From: Rhabdothermincola_A sp041688815
GTDB lineage: Bacteria; Actinomycetota; Acidimicrobiia; Acidimicrobiales; Acidimicrobilacustridaceae
Direction: 5' to 3'
Length of the DNA: 64,000 bases
Assembly: GCA_041688815.1 (NCBI GenBank)
Contig: JBDNHK010000057.1
Location: 81,193 to 145,192, forward strand
A program made the position numbers and the translations under genes. Under the pieces are notes generated by a model, which searched no databases, was not told where the DNA came from, and was given only the letters and a program-made list of their open reading frames with translations. The number at the start of each line of letters is the position of its first letter. Position 1 is the first letter of the stretch. Shown here piece by piece: positions 36,807-45,116 of this stretch.

Positions 36807-37315
36807 GTGCCCGGGCGATCGCCGGGAGGACCACCGGCTTCCGCACCCGGCGGAAGTTGCTGGCGCATGTTCTCGAGTTGCTGACGAGCCGCCATCTGCT
36901 GGGCGAACAGCGTGGCCTGGATGCCATGGAAGAGGCCCTCCAACCAACCGACCAACTGGGCCTGAGCCACCCGCAGCTCGACCTCCGTGGGGATCTCGTC
37001 ACCCTGGAACGGGAAGGCCAGCCGCTGGAGCTCGTCCTGCAGGTCGGGCGACAGGGCCGAGCCGAGCTCGCGAATGGACGTGTCGTAGATGGCCCGCAGA
37101 CGCTGACGGGAGGGCTCGTCGAGGGTGGTCGAGCGCACCTCGTCGAGGAGCTGCTTGATCATCGATCCGACCCGCATCACCTTCGCCGGCTCGGACACGA
37201 ACTCCTTGCCGTCCCCGCCACCTGACGCGGCCAGACCGTCACCCCCGCCGTCGTCGGTCCCAGCCCCACCATCGGGGATCATCAGTTCCGCGTGCTCGAC
37301 CGGTTGCTCCGACAT
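36797..37315 (-). CDS. bpa: Bacterial proteasome activator (PafE/Bpa)
   Basis: 172 residues. Matches the ATP-independent ring activator of actinobacterial 20S proteasomes: conserved segments EPAKVMRVGSMIKQLLDEVR, RIREL-like TSIRELGSAL, and AQAQLVGWLEGLFHGIQ followed by FAQQMAARQQL. The C-terminus is GTYL, equivalent to the GQYL tail of M. tuberculosis PafE that docks into the proteasome and opens its gate. Acidic, disordered N-terminus (DGGAGTDDGGGDG). The start could be nine bases earlier (ATG 37324). The proteasome genes are outside the window. Confidence 0.93.
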   Translation of the reverse strand: MSEQPVEHAELMIPDGGAGTDDGGGDGLAASGGGDGKEFVSEPAKVMRVGSMIKQLLDEVRSTTLDEPSRQRLRAIYDTSIRELGSALSPDLQDELQRLAFPFQGDEIPTEVELRVAQAQLVGWLEGLFHGIQATLFAQQMAARQQLENMRQQLPPGAEAGGPPGDRPGTYL

Positions 37316-37387
37316 GGTGGGCATCCTTGCCCACCGGAGGCGGGGCGACAACCGAGCCGAGAGGGCACCCACATCGGACCGGCCGGA

Positions 37388-37768
37388 TCAGCTCCGAAGG
37401 TGACCGATCGGGCGTCGACCGGCGAAGCCGTGGTCGGCCTCGTGGTACCAGGCCAGGTCGCGGTCCCCTTCGAGCCAGCAGAACAGCACGACGCGGCCGT
37501 CGACCTCCACCTCGACGTCGACCAGGATCGGCGCCCAGCCCTTCAGCTGCACGCCCAGACCGGTGATCTGGTCGAGCAGGTCGGCCAGCCTGGCCTCCAG
37601 GCCCTTCACGTCGGCCAGCGGCCCCGGTACCGGAGCCCGCACCGCCTCGGTCAGCTCGGCCCGCACCGCCACCGCCTCGTCGGCCAACGCCACGAGTTGC
37701 GGGACCAGAGCATGAGCACCGAAGGGAGTGAACGGTGGGCCCGACTCGGCGTCGGAGCCCAGACTCAA
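37388..37768 (-). CDS. DUF2203-family protein
   Basis: 126 residues. FTPFGAHALVPQL, a middle helix pair, GWAPILVDVEVEVDGR and the C-terminal FCWLEGDRDLAWYHEADHGFAGRRPI fit DUF2203, a small family of unknown function. No ATG or GTG fits the start; a TTG at 37768 overlaps the stop of the upstream phosphodiesterase by four bases (TTGA), with GGGAG just before it. I take TTG as the start by analogy with the many ATGA/GTGA junctions in this genome. Confidence 0.75.
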   Translation of the reverse strand: MSLGSDAESGPPFTPFGAHALVPQLVALADEAVAVRAELTEAVRAPVPGPLADVKGLEARLADLLDQITGLGVQLKGWAPILVDVEVEVDGRVVLFCWLEGDRDLAWYHEADHGFAGRRPIGHLRS

Positions 37769-38868
37769 GGAGCTCCCACGAGCAGGGGCACCAGCATCTC
37801 GGCATCGGTCAGCGAACCGTGGCGGGCCACGAGCGCGAACGGGCCCGAGTCGGCCGGGTCGACGAAGCTCACCGGCTCGCGCGCCACCAGGGCGACATCG
37901 CCGAGACGGCGGCGGGCGGCATCGGTGACGACCGGCCCGAACCAGCCCTCGTCGACCACGGTGTCGACGTCGACCACCCACGCCACGTCGCTGTGGTGGG
38001 CCACGGCCTCCTCCAGGAGCGGGCGGGTGTGCCCGGGACGGGCGTGCAGCCAGCGGAAGCGACCCTCCCCGGACTGGTTGCGCACGTGGCTCAACACCTC
38101 CGGCGCCGGCACGATCAGGTTGTCGCCCACCTCCACCTGACCGTGATCGGCGATGACGACCAGCACGGCTCCGGGGGGCAGAACGGCCAGGATGTCGGCC
38201 GCCAGTCGATCGACAGCAACCAGTTCGGCGTCGTAATGGGCGCCGAGGCCGTACTCGTGAGCGACCTTGTCGATGCCCTCGTAGTACGCGTACACGAAAG
38301 GCTCACCGGCCGACACCAGCCGGTCGACCTCGGTCACGAGGGTGGACGTCATCCGCCATCCCGTCAGGCGGGTGCGGTCGAGGTGAGCTGTCGTGAACCC
38401 GGTGGTGCGGAACTCGGCCCGGGTGATGACGGGCGGCCGCTGCCCCCCGAACACCTCGTGGAACTGCACCTTCTCCGGTGGCACCGACGCCCGAACGTCG
38501 CGACCGGCGATCTGCCACCGCAGAACGTTCAGGATCTCGCCGTCGATGCTCATGCGGTACCCCATCACCCCGTGTTCGCCGGGGGGCAGGCCGGTGGTGA
38601 TCGAGGTGAGCGCCGTGGCCGTGGTGGACGGCGCCACGGCGGTGATCGGCGTACCGCTCATCGACGTGAGCGTCGGGGCGAGAGCACGACGGGCCTGGAG
38701 CTGCTCCCAGCCCAGACCATCGGCCACGAGGAGCACCACCTGCTCGGCGTCGGCCGCCAGGTTCGGGAACCACACCGGCCAGGCCTGAGGCGCGTCGACC
38801 AGGCACGGCACCACGTTCGAGATGCAGGCCCCTGCGTAGTCGGGCAATCGGGGGGAAAGGTCGGCCAC
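37765..38868 (-). CDS. Nucleotide pyrophosphatase/phosphodiesterase-like protein (alkaline phosphatase superfamily)
   Basis: 367 residues. Metal and nucleophile motifs of the NPP family are clear: VLLVADGLGWEQLQ (Asp), APSTTATALTSITTG (Thr nucleophile), YYEGIDKVAHEYG (Asp and His), VVIADHGQ (Asp-His) and a late His in ARPGHTRP. No signal peptide, so cytoplasmic. It hydrolyses a phosphodiester of unknown identity. GTG 38868 is preferred because GGAGG lies eight bases upstream; ATG 38883 is possible. TAGCGT further upstream may be the -10. Coupled to the DUF2203 gene. Confidence 0.85.
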   Translation of the reverse strand: MADLSPRLPDYAGACISNVVPCLVDAPQAWPVWFPNLAADAEQVVLLVADGLGWEQLQARRALAPTLTSMSGTPITAVAPSTTATALTSITTGLPPGEHGVMGYRMSIDGEILNVLRWQIAGRDVRASVPPEKVQFHEVFGGQRPPVITRAEFRTTGFTTAHLDRTRLTGWRMTSTLVTEVDRLVSAGEPFVYAYYEGIDKVAHEYGLGAHYDAELVAVDRLAADILAVLPPGAVLVVIADHGQVEVGDNLIVPAPEVLSHVRNQSGEGRFRWLHARPGHTRPLLEEAVAHHSDVAWVVDVDTVVDEGWFGPVVTDAARRRLGDVALVAREPVSFVDPADSGPFALVARHGSLTDAEMLVPLLVGAP

Positions 38869-38994
38869 CGTGCGGTCCTCCATACGGTCAGACGGAACGC
38901 TAGCCCCAGCAGAGGCCGGGTGAGGAGCGGTGGACAGCCCTCGCTCCGCGCCGAGGCACACCGGTCGGAGCCATGCGGCCCTACGATGCCCGAC

Positions 38995-39486
38995 GTGAAG
39001 GTGTCCACTCGAGGGGACTACGCCAGCCGAGCCCTGCTCTCGTTGGCGTTGCACGGCGACGCCAACGGCCCCACCTCGGTCCGCGACATCGCCGAACGCA
39101 CCGGCCTGCCGCAGCCCTACCTCGAGCAGATTCTCCTCGCCCTCAAGGGCGCCGGCCTGGTGCGCTCCAAACGCGGCGTCGGGGGCGGCTACGTCCTGGC
39201 CCGTCCCCCCATCGAGATCAGCCTCTCCGCCATCGTCAGCGCCGTCGACGGGCCCATCGTCGCCGGCGACTTCCGCGAGCCCCACACCGACGGCGCCTGT
39301 GACCACGAGGGTCAGTGCGTCCTGCTGGCCGTGTGGGCCGATGTGGGAGAGCACATGCGCCGCTACCTCGAGGCAGCCACGCTGGCCGACCTGGTGCGCA
39401 TGACCAGGGGCGAGGCGCCCTGGCCCGCCGAAGCCGACAAAGTCCCGGCCGTCACGCCCCCATGGGCCGGTACCCCCGACCCTTGA
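38995..39486 (+). CDS. Rrf2-family transcriptional regulator
   Basis: 163 residues. N-terminal winged helix typical of Rrf2 (MKVSTRGDYASRALLSLA, IAERTGLPQPYLEQIL, KRGVGGGYVLARP). Two cysteines in ACDHEGQCVLLAVW correspond to the first two of the three Fe-S ligands of IscR; the third is replaced, so it may be a redox or Fe-S sensor with other ligands. Leaderless GTG 38995: TACGAT at 38982-38987, seven-base spacer; ATG 38986 is the alternative. No isc/suf genes are near. Ends 10 bases from convergent rluD. Confidence 0.9.
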   Translation: MKVSTRGDYASRALLSLALHGDANGPTSVRDIAERTGLPQPYLEQILLALKGAGLVRSKRGVGGGYVLARPPIEISLSAIVSAVDGPIVAGDFREPHTDGACDHEGQCVLLAVWADVGEHMRRYLEAATLADLVRMTRGEAPWPAEADKVPAVTPPWAGTPDP

Positions 39487-39496
39487 TGGCGTCCGC

Positions 39497-40435
39497 TCAT
39501 CGCAATCGGGCCAGCACCTCGGCGAGATCAGCCGGAAGTGGTGCCTCGAAACTGAGCTCCTCGTCGGGACGGGTGGGGTGGGTCAACTGGAGCGACGCCG
39601 CGTGCAGCACCATCCGCGGCACCGGCAGGCTGGACCGCACCCCCCGGTAGCGGTCGTCACCGACGACCGGGTGCCCGATGGCGTCGAGGTGGACCCGGAT
39701 CTGGTGGGTCCGACCCGTTTCGAGGCGGCATTCGAGCAGGGCCACGACCACAGGGTCGTCGAACAGCGCCTGCACCTCGTAGCGCGTGCGGGCTTCCTTT
39801 CCCCGGGCACTGACCGCCATGCGGGTCGGCTCTCGGGGGGATCGCCCGATGGGCGCATCGATGAGCCCGCTGGTGGCCTCGGGATGACCCCACACCAGGG
39901 TGGAGTAGCGCCGCTGCACCTCACGCTCGGCCATCATCTGCGAGAGCGCGGCGTGAGCCCCGGCGGTGCGGGCCACGAGCAGCAGACCCGAAGTGTCCTT
40001 GTCGAGCCGGTGGACGATGCCGGGCCGGCCGGGCTCACCCACCTCGGCGATCTCCGGGAAACGAGCCAGTAAACCTTGTACGAGCGTGCCGGTGTCGTGC
40101 CCGGCACCGGGGTGCACCACGAGGTCCGCCGGCTTGTTGACCACGATGAGGTCGTCGTCGAGGTACACGATGTCCACGACAACGGCGGGATCAGGCTGCA
40201 GGTGCGCCGGTGACGGAGTCGGGTCGACCTCGACCGCCAACCGGTCACCCTCGGCGACCCGGACGGATCGGGACGTGGCCACCACGTCGTTGCGCCGGAT
40301 CAGCCCGGCATCGAGCCACTGGGCGACCTCGGCCCGCGAGGCACCGGTCATCATCGCCACGACGCGGTCGAGTCGCTCGCCGACCAGCGTCGCGGGCACC
40401 TCCTCCTCGACCGTCACCTCACCGCACTTCGCCAT
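39497..40435 (-). CDS. rluD: RluA/RluD-family 23S rRNA pseudouridine synthase
   Basis: 312 residues. N-terminal S4 RNA-binding domain (GERLDRVVAMMTGASRAEV) and the catalytic motif HRLDKDTSGLLLVA with the active Asp; LETGRTHQIRVHL is the conserved C-terminal segment. Modifies uridines in 23S rRNA. ATG 40435 lies inside the end of lspA (17-base overlap); GTG 40417, just after the lspA stop, is an alternative. Same operon as lspA. Confidence 0.92.
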   Translation of the reverse strand: MAKCGEVTVEEEVPATLVGERLDRVVAMMTGASRAEVAQWLDAGLIRRNDVVATSRSVRVAEGDRLAVEVDPTPSPAHLQPDPAVVVDIVYLDDDLIVVNKPADLVVHPGAGHDTGTLVQGLLARFPEIAEVGEPGRPGIVHRLDKDTSGLLLVARTAGAHAALSQMMAEREVQRRYSTLVWGHPEATSGLIDAPIGRSPREPTRMAVSARGKEARTRYEVQALFDDPVVVALLECRLETGRTHQIRVHLDAIGHPVVGDDRYRGVRSSLPVPRMVLHAASLQLTHPTRPDEELSFEAPLPADLAEVLARLR

Positions 40436-40991
40436 CGGGGGGCGACGGGGAGACGTCGGCCCCATCGGACGGGAGTGCGGGCTCGGGGGTGCGAAAGCTG
40501 GCGACGACCAGCAGGATCCCCCCCACGACGATGCCGACGTCGGCGACGTTGAAGATGGGCCACCACTGAAGGTCGAAGAAGTCGATGACGGCGCCGCGCA
40601 TGAAGCCGGCGTCACTGCGAAAGGCCCGATCGGCCACGTTGCCGAGGGCGCCACCGACAATCATCCCCATGGCCACGGCACCGAGCCTGGTCCGCACGGT
40701 GCGACCCTGCCACACGAGGACGCCCACCACGACCAGGGCGAGCAGGGCGATCCACGGTCCGAGCCCGCCTCCGAAGCTGAAGGCACTCCCGGTGTTGTAC
40801 GCCAGGTTGAGACGGAAGCTGCCGACGATCTCGATGTTGTGAGTGGCAAGGGTGTTCTCGGCCCAGGTCTTGGTGATCTGGTCGAGCACGAACCACGCCG
40901 CGGCAAAGCCCAGGAAGAGGCTGCGATATGTGCGCGGCACCGACGGCGAGTCGGCATGGGGTTGGGGTCGCGTCTCAGGAGGATCGGCCAT
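40419..40991 (-). CDS. lspA: Lipoprotein signal peptidase (signal peptidase II)
   Basis: 190 residues, four membrane helices. Aspartic protease that removes signal peptides from lipoproteins. Catalytic motifs GNVADRAF and IFNVADVGIVVG (the two Asp), plus DQITKTWAE and NTGSAFSFG. ATG 40991 lies 11 bases after the stop of the DksA-like gene and overlaps rluD at its end, so the three may be co-transcribed. The order ileS region - lspA - rluD is common in actinobacteria. Confidence 0.95.
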   Translation of the reverse strand: MADPPETRPQPHADSPSVPRTYRSLFLGFAAAWFVLDQITKTWAENTLATHNIEIVGSFRLNLAYNTGSAFSFGGGLGPWIALLALVVVGVLVWQGRTVRTRLGAVAMGMIVGGALGNVADRAFRSDAGFMRGAVIDFFDLQWWPIFNVADVGIVVGGILLVVASFRTPEPALPSDGADVSPSPPDGEVR

Positions 40992-41002
40992 GCGATGCCC
41001 GC

Positions 41003-41680
41003 TCAGCGGCGTCCGAAGCCCCCGACCTTGTACTCGACTCGCTCACGCGCCCAGGGAATCGCCTTGAGGCGCTCTCGGGGTATGGGCGTCCCCGACACCT
41101 CGCAGATGCCGTAGGTCCCGATCTCCATCTTGTGCAGAGCCCGGTCGATCTCCTCGATCTGGCCCCGGAACTGAGCCGACAGGAGCAGATCGCGCTGGCG
41201 CTCCACGGCGAGAGTGTCGCCTTCGCCCGACTCCTCGTCGAACTGCACGTCGCCGGGCTCGCGGAGCTCGGCCAGGGAATTGGCTTCCTCGGTGAGGATG
41301 TCAGCGTCGCGCAAGAACCGCTTCCGCGCCGTGTAGAGCAGCGCCTCCTGGGACTCGAGGAACCGGGTGTCGAAGACCTTCTTGGGCGGCACCTTCTTGA
41401 CGGGAGCCTTGGCCGCAGCCGCCTTCTTGACCGGGGCCTTCTTGACCGGGGCCTTCTTGACCGGGGCCTTCTTGACCGGGGCCTTCCGGGCCGGGGCCTT
41501 CCGGGCCGGGGCCTTCCGGGCCGGGGCCTTCCGGGCCGGGGCCTTCCGGGCCGGGGCCTTCCGGGCCGGGGCCTTCCGGGCCGGGGCCTTCCGGGCCGGG
41601 GCCTTCCGGGCCGGGGCCTTGGCCGCAACCTTCTTGGCCGGAACCTTGGTCGAAGCCTTCTTGGCAGCTGAGGTGCTCAC
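41003..41680 (-). CDS. DksA/TraR-like protein with a repetitive Lys/Ala/Pro tail
   Basis: 225 residues. The first 100 are basic and low-complexity: nine KAPAR units then four KAPVK units, similar to histone H1-like tails. The rest is DksA/TraR-like: a coiled coil with an acidic turn (LLYTARKRFLRDADIL ... DEESGEGD) and YGICEVSGTPIPRERLKAIPWA. The four-Cys zinc finger is lost; only one Cys remains. It may bind DNA through the tail and act on RNA polymerase or only structurally. GTG start; no clear promoter box. Confidence 0.82.
   Translation of the reverse strand: MSTSAAKKASTKVPAKKVAAKAPARKAPARKAPARKAPARKAPARKAPARKAPARKAPARKAPARKAPVKKAPVKKAPVKKAPVKKAAAAKAPVKKVPPKKVFDTRFLESQEALLYTARKRFLRDADILTEEANSLAELREPGDVQFDEESGEGDTLAVERQRDLLLSAQFRGQIEEIDRALHKMEIGTYGICEVSGTPIPRERLKAIPWARERVEYKVGGFGRR
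41421..41615. repeat. Tandem 15-bp repeat array in the DksA-like gene, 13 units
   Basis: Four copies of GCCTTCTTGACCGGG (41421-41480) then nine identical copies of GCCTTCCGGGCCGGG (41481-41615), in frame and encoding KAPVK and KAPAR. Perfect identity implies recent expansion by slippage; the copy number in the assembly may not be reliable. Confidence 0.95.
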
Positions 41681-41767
41681 GTGAGTACTGACCCTCTCGG
41701 AGATCGAAGTGGCGCGGTCGACGATGCGACCACGTGATGAACGAAACGGCTCGAAGCGGGGTCAGGA

Positions 41768-41923
41768 GTGACGGAGCCGCAACAGGAGAGCGAGCGAACC
41801 ATCGACGCCGACTTCGCTGCACGAGCCATCGAGACCTCCCTCACCCCCGCCGCAAAGGTGCCGGACCTTACGCGTCGCGGCCTCCATCGTCAAGGTGTCG
41901 GCACCGCTGGTCCCGCCGCCTAG
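41768..41923 (+). other. Doubtful 51-codon ORF upstream of ileS
   Basis: GTG at 41768, stop TAG at 41921-41923, which is also the first part of the ileS -10 box. Sequence begins MTEPQQESER and is charged; no family recognised, no strong ribosome site. The interval 41681-41932 otherwise contains only the two flanking promoters. No T-box leader is evident. Confidence 0.2.
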
Positions 41924-41932
41924 CCTTGTCGG

Positions 41933-44900
41933 ATGGCTTTCGGCCCCGTGGACCCTGACCTCGACCTGCCCTCGCTCGAGCAGCGCGTGCTGGATGAGTG
42001 GCGAGCCAAGGACGTCGCCGCCACGGCCCGGCAGTTGCGCAAGGGCAACGAGCCCTGGGTCTTCTACGAGGGCCCACCCACCGCCAACGGCCGGCCGGGC
42101 CTGCACCACGTGTGGGCCCGGGCCTTCAAGGACCTCTACCCACGGTTCCAGACGATGCGGGGTCGCGACGTCCCTCGCAAGGGCGGTTGGGACTGCCACG
42201 GACTTCCCGTCGAGCTCGAGGTGGAGCGCGAGCTGGGGTTGTCGACCAAGTATCAGATCGAGGCCTTCGGCATCGGCGAGTTCAATCGCCGATGCCGCGA
42301 GTCGGTCACACGCTACGTGGCCGACTGGGAGGCCCTCACCGAGCGAGCTGGCGTCTGGATCGACACCGCCGACGCCTACTGGACGCTCGACAACAGCTAC
42401 ATCGAATCGGTGTGGTGGCTGATCAGCCAGCTCTGGGACAAGGGTCTGCTCTACGAAGGCCACAAGGTCTCGCCGTACTGCGGCCGCTGCGGCACCGCCC
42501 TGTCGAGCCACGAGCTGGGCCAGCCCGACGTGTACCGCGATGTCTCCGACCCGTCGGTCTACGTGCGCTTCCCGCTCGTCGATGGTGACGCCGACCTGCT
42601 GGTGTGGACCACGACACCCTGGACGCTGATCTCCAACACCGGCGCCGCCGTGGGCCCCGAGATCGACTATGTGCAGGTTCGCGACCCCGACGGTGGGCGG
42701 GACCTGATCATGGCCGCCGCTCGCGCTCCCGAAGATGCCGCGGTCCTACAGCACCTGCAAGGCACGGAACTGGTGGGCCGACGCTACCAACGGCCGTTCG
42801 AGGAGCTGTCGCCACCACCGGGAGCCGATGGTTGGCGGGTGGTCGCGGCGGACTTCGTCTCCACCGAGGACGGATCCGGCATCGTGCACCTCGCCCCCGC
42901 TTTCGGCGAGGACGACGCCGTCGTCGGGCGGGCCGAGGGGCTGCCCGTGCTCAACCCGGTCAACGCCGAGGCCGCCTTCGACGACACCGTGGCCCGTTTC
43001 GCCGGACGCTTCGTCAAGGACGCCGACGAGGACATCATCGCCGACCTCGACGCCCGGGGACTGCTGGTCCGCCGACTCGAGTACGAGCACACCTACCCCC
43101 ACTGCTGGCGGTGCGGGACACCGCTCATCTACTGGGCCAAGACCTCGTGGTTCGTGCGCACGTCGGAGCAGCGCGCCACCCTGCTCCGCGAGAACGACAC
43201 CATCGGGTGGCATCCGGAGTTCATCAAGCACGGCCGCTTCGGCAAGTGGCTCGAGGGCAACATCGACTGGGCCCTCTCGCGCGATCGCTTCTGGGGTACA
43301 CCGTTGCCGATCTGGCGCTGCGACACCTGCGGGGGCGACCACTGCATCGGCTCGGTGGCGGCGCTGAGTGCACGGGCGGGACGCGATCTCACCGATCTCG
43401 ACCTGCACCGGCCCTACGTCGACGACATCACCTTCGCCTGCACCGACGCGGGGTGCACCGGCACGATGTACCGCGTCCCCCCCGTGCTCGATGCCTGGTT
43501 CGACTCCGGGGCCATGCCCAGCGCCCAGCAGCACCACCCGTTCGCCGGCGACGATCTGGCCCGCTCCTTCCCCGCCGACTTCATCTGCGAGGCCATCGAT
43601 CAGACGCGTGGGTGGTTCTACTCGCTGCTGGCCGTCAACTCGCTGGTCTTCGACGCCACGCCGTACCGCAACGTCGTGTGCCTGGCCCTCATCGTCGACG
43701 AACAAGGTCAGAAGATGTCGAAGTCGAAGGGCAACGTCATCTCCCCCTTCGAGATCTTCGACACGCTCGGCGCCGACGCGCTGCGGTGGTACTTCTTCTC
43801 CGCCGGCCAGCCGTGGACTCCCCGGCGCGTGTTCCCCGAAGGCATCCGTGAGGCCACTCGACAGACCCTCCTGACCCTCTGGAACGTGTGGTCCTTCTTC
43901 GCGACCTACGCCGACCTCGACGGCTGGACGCCCGGTGCCGACCTTCGCGACCCGGTGACCCACGTCCTCGACCGTTGGATCCTGTCCGAGCTCGACGACA
44001 CGGTCGCCGCCGTCACCGATGCCCTCGAGAGCTTCGACGCGTTCGCCGGCGCCTCCCGCATCGCCTCGTTCGTGGACGACCTTTCGAACTGGTACGTGCG
44101 CCGGTCCCGGCCCCGCTTCTGGAAGGCGAGCGACCGTGCCGCCCACGCCACACTCCATGAGTGCCTCGTCACCGTGGCCCAGCTCATGGCTCCCTTCACC
44201 CCCTTCCTCGCCGAGGAGTTGTACGGAAGGCTCACCGGGGCGGCGTCGGTCCACCTGTCCGATTGGCCCGAGCCGAAGGGTCGCCACGACCCCGAGCTCG
44301 CCACGCAGATGGCGGCGGCCCGGCGTCTCGTCGGCCTGGGTCGTGCCGCCCGCACCGAGGCCAAGGTGAAGGTCCGCCAGCCACTCCCCCGAGCCCTGCT
44401 CCTGCATCCCGGGACCGGTATCGACACCGAGGTGGAAGCCGAGATCCTCGCCGAGCTGAACGTGAAGTCGCTCGAGCGCATCGACACTCTGTCGGGGCTC
44501 ATGAGCTGGACCGTGCTCCCCAACTTCCGGGTACTCGGCCCGCGTCTCGGACCACAGGTGAATGCGGTCAAGGCCGCACTGGCCGAGGCCGATGGGTCGG
44601 CGTTACAGGCTGCACTCGAGCGCGACGGATGGGTCGAGGTGGCCGGCGTGCGCCTCGACGTCAGCGAGGTGGAGGTGCGGGCGACCCGGCACGAGGCTCT
44701 GGCGCTCGTGGAAGACGACGGCTGGGCTGTGGCCCTCGACCTCGAGCTCGACGACCAGCTACGCGCCGAGGGCATGGCCCGGGAGCTGATCCGGGCCCTC
44801 AACGACGCCCGCAAGGGAGCGGGTCTGGCCATCTCCGACCGGGTGATCATCACCCTGCGGGCCGAAGCTCCGGTCGCGGCTGTCGTACGGACCTACCACG

Positions 44901-45040
44901 ACGAGATCGCGGCCGAAGTGCTGGCCCTGCGCATCGATCTGGCCGATCTGGTTCCTGGTCCCAGCACCACAGAGATCTATCTGGCCGGGTCGCCCGTGGC
45001 GGTGCGGATCGACCGGGTCGGCCCCGTCGACGTCCACTGA
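41933..45040 (+). CDS. ileS: Isoleucyl-tRNA synthetase, type 2, with altered signature motif
   Basis: 1035 residues. Class I synthetase charging tRNA-Ile. KMSKS is at 594-598. The usual HIGH motif is replaced by GLHH at 56-59 (PTANGRPGLHHV), the swapped G-X-H-H form described in some type 2 IleRS and linked to very strong mupirocin resistance. Editing domain segments LLVWTTTPWTL and GTGIVH-like GSGIVHLAPAFGEDD, zinc-type Cys pairs, and the tRNA-binding helical domain follow. Length and sequence fit the eukaryote-like type 2 form. Leaderless ATG: TAGCCT at 41921-41926, six-base spacer. Confidence 0.96.
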   Translation: MAFGPVDPDLDLPSLEQRVLDEWRAKDVAATARQLRKGNEPWVFYEGPPTANGRPGLHHVWARAFKDLYPRFQTMRGRDVPRKGGWDCHGLPVELEVERELGLSTKYQIEAFGIGEFNRRCRESVTRYVADWEALTERAGVWIDTADAYWTLDNSYIESVWWLISQLWDKGLLYEGHKVSPYCGRCGTALSSHELGQPDVYRDVSDPSVYVRFPLVDGDADLLVWTTTPWTLISNTGAAVGPEIDYVQVRDPDGGRDLIMAAARAPEDAAVLQHLQGTELVGRRYQRPFEELSPPPGADGWRVVAADFVSTEDGSGIVHLAPAFGEDDAVVGRAEGLPVLNPVNAEAAFDDTVARFAGRFVKDADEDIIADLDARGLLVRRLEYEHTYPHCWRCGTPLIYWAKTSWFVRTSEQRATLLRENDTIGWHPEFIKHGRFGKWLEGNIDWALSRDRFWGTPLPIWRCDTCGGDHCIGSVAALSARAGRDLTDLDLHRPYVDDITFACTDAGCTGTMYRVPPVLDAWFDSGAMPSAQQHHPFAGDDLARSFPADFICEAIDQTRGWFYSLLAVNSLVFDATPYRNVVCLALIVDEQGQKMSKSKGNVISPFEIFDTLGADALRWYFFSAGQPWTPRRVFPEGIREATRQTLLTLWNVWSFFATYADLDGWTPGADLRDPVTHVLDRWILSELDDTVAAVTDALESFDAFAGASRIASFVDDLSNWYVRRSRPRFWKASDRAAHATLHECLVTVAQLMAPFTPFLAEELYGRLTGAASVHLSDWPEPKGRHDPELATQMAAARRLVGLGRAARTEAKVKVRQPLPRALLLHPGTGIDTEVEAEILAELNVKSLERIDTLSGLMSWTVLPNFRVLGPRLGPQVNAVKAALAEADGSALQAALERDGWVEVAGVRLDVSEVEVRATRHEALALVEDDGWAVALDLELDDQLRAEGMARELIRALNDARKGAGLAISDRVIITLRAEAPVAAVVRTYHDEIAAEVLALRIDLADLVPGPSTTEIYLAGSPVAVRIDRVGPVDVH

Positions 45041-45116
45041 CGGCGCCGGAAACGATCATCGGCGGGCGTCAGCCCGGTGGACCGGACTACGAGACGGACC
45101 CTGAGCCCAGTCCCCT

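Noticed and set aside
41421..41615. CRISPR array
   Set aside because: The 15-bp repeats are contiguous without spacers and encode a peptide repeat in a gene.
41681..41932. T-box riboswitch before ileS
   Set aside because: AAGGTGTCGGCACCGC only loosely resembles the T-box core, there is no convincing specifier loop or antiterminator, and the start has a leaderless promoter.
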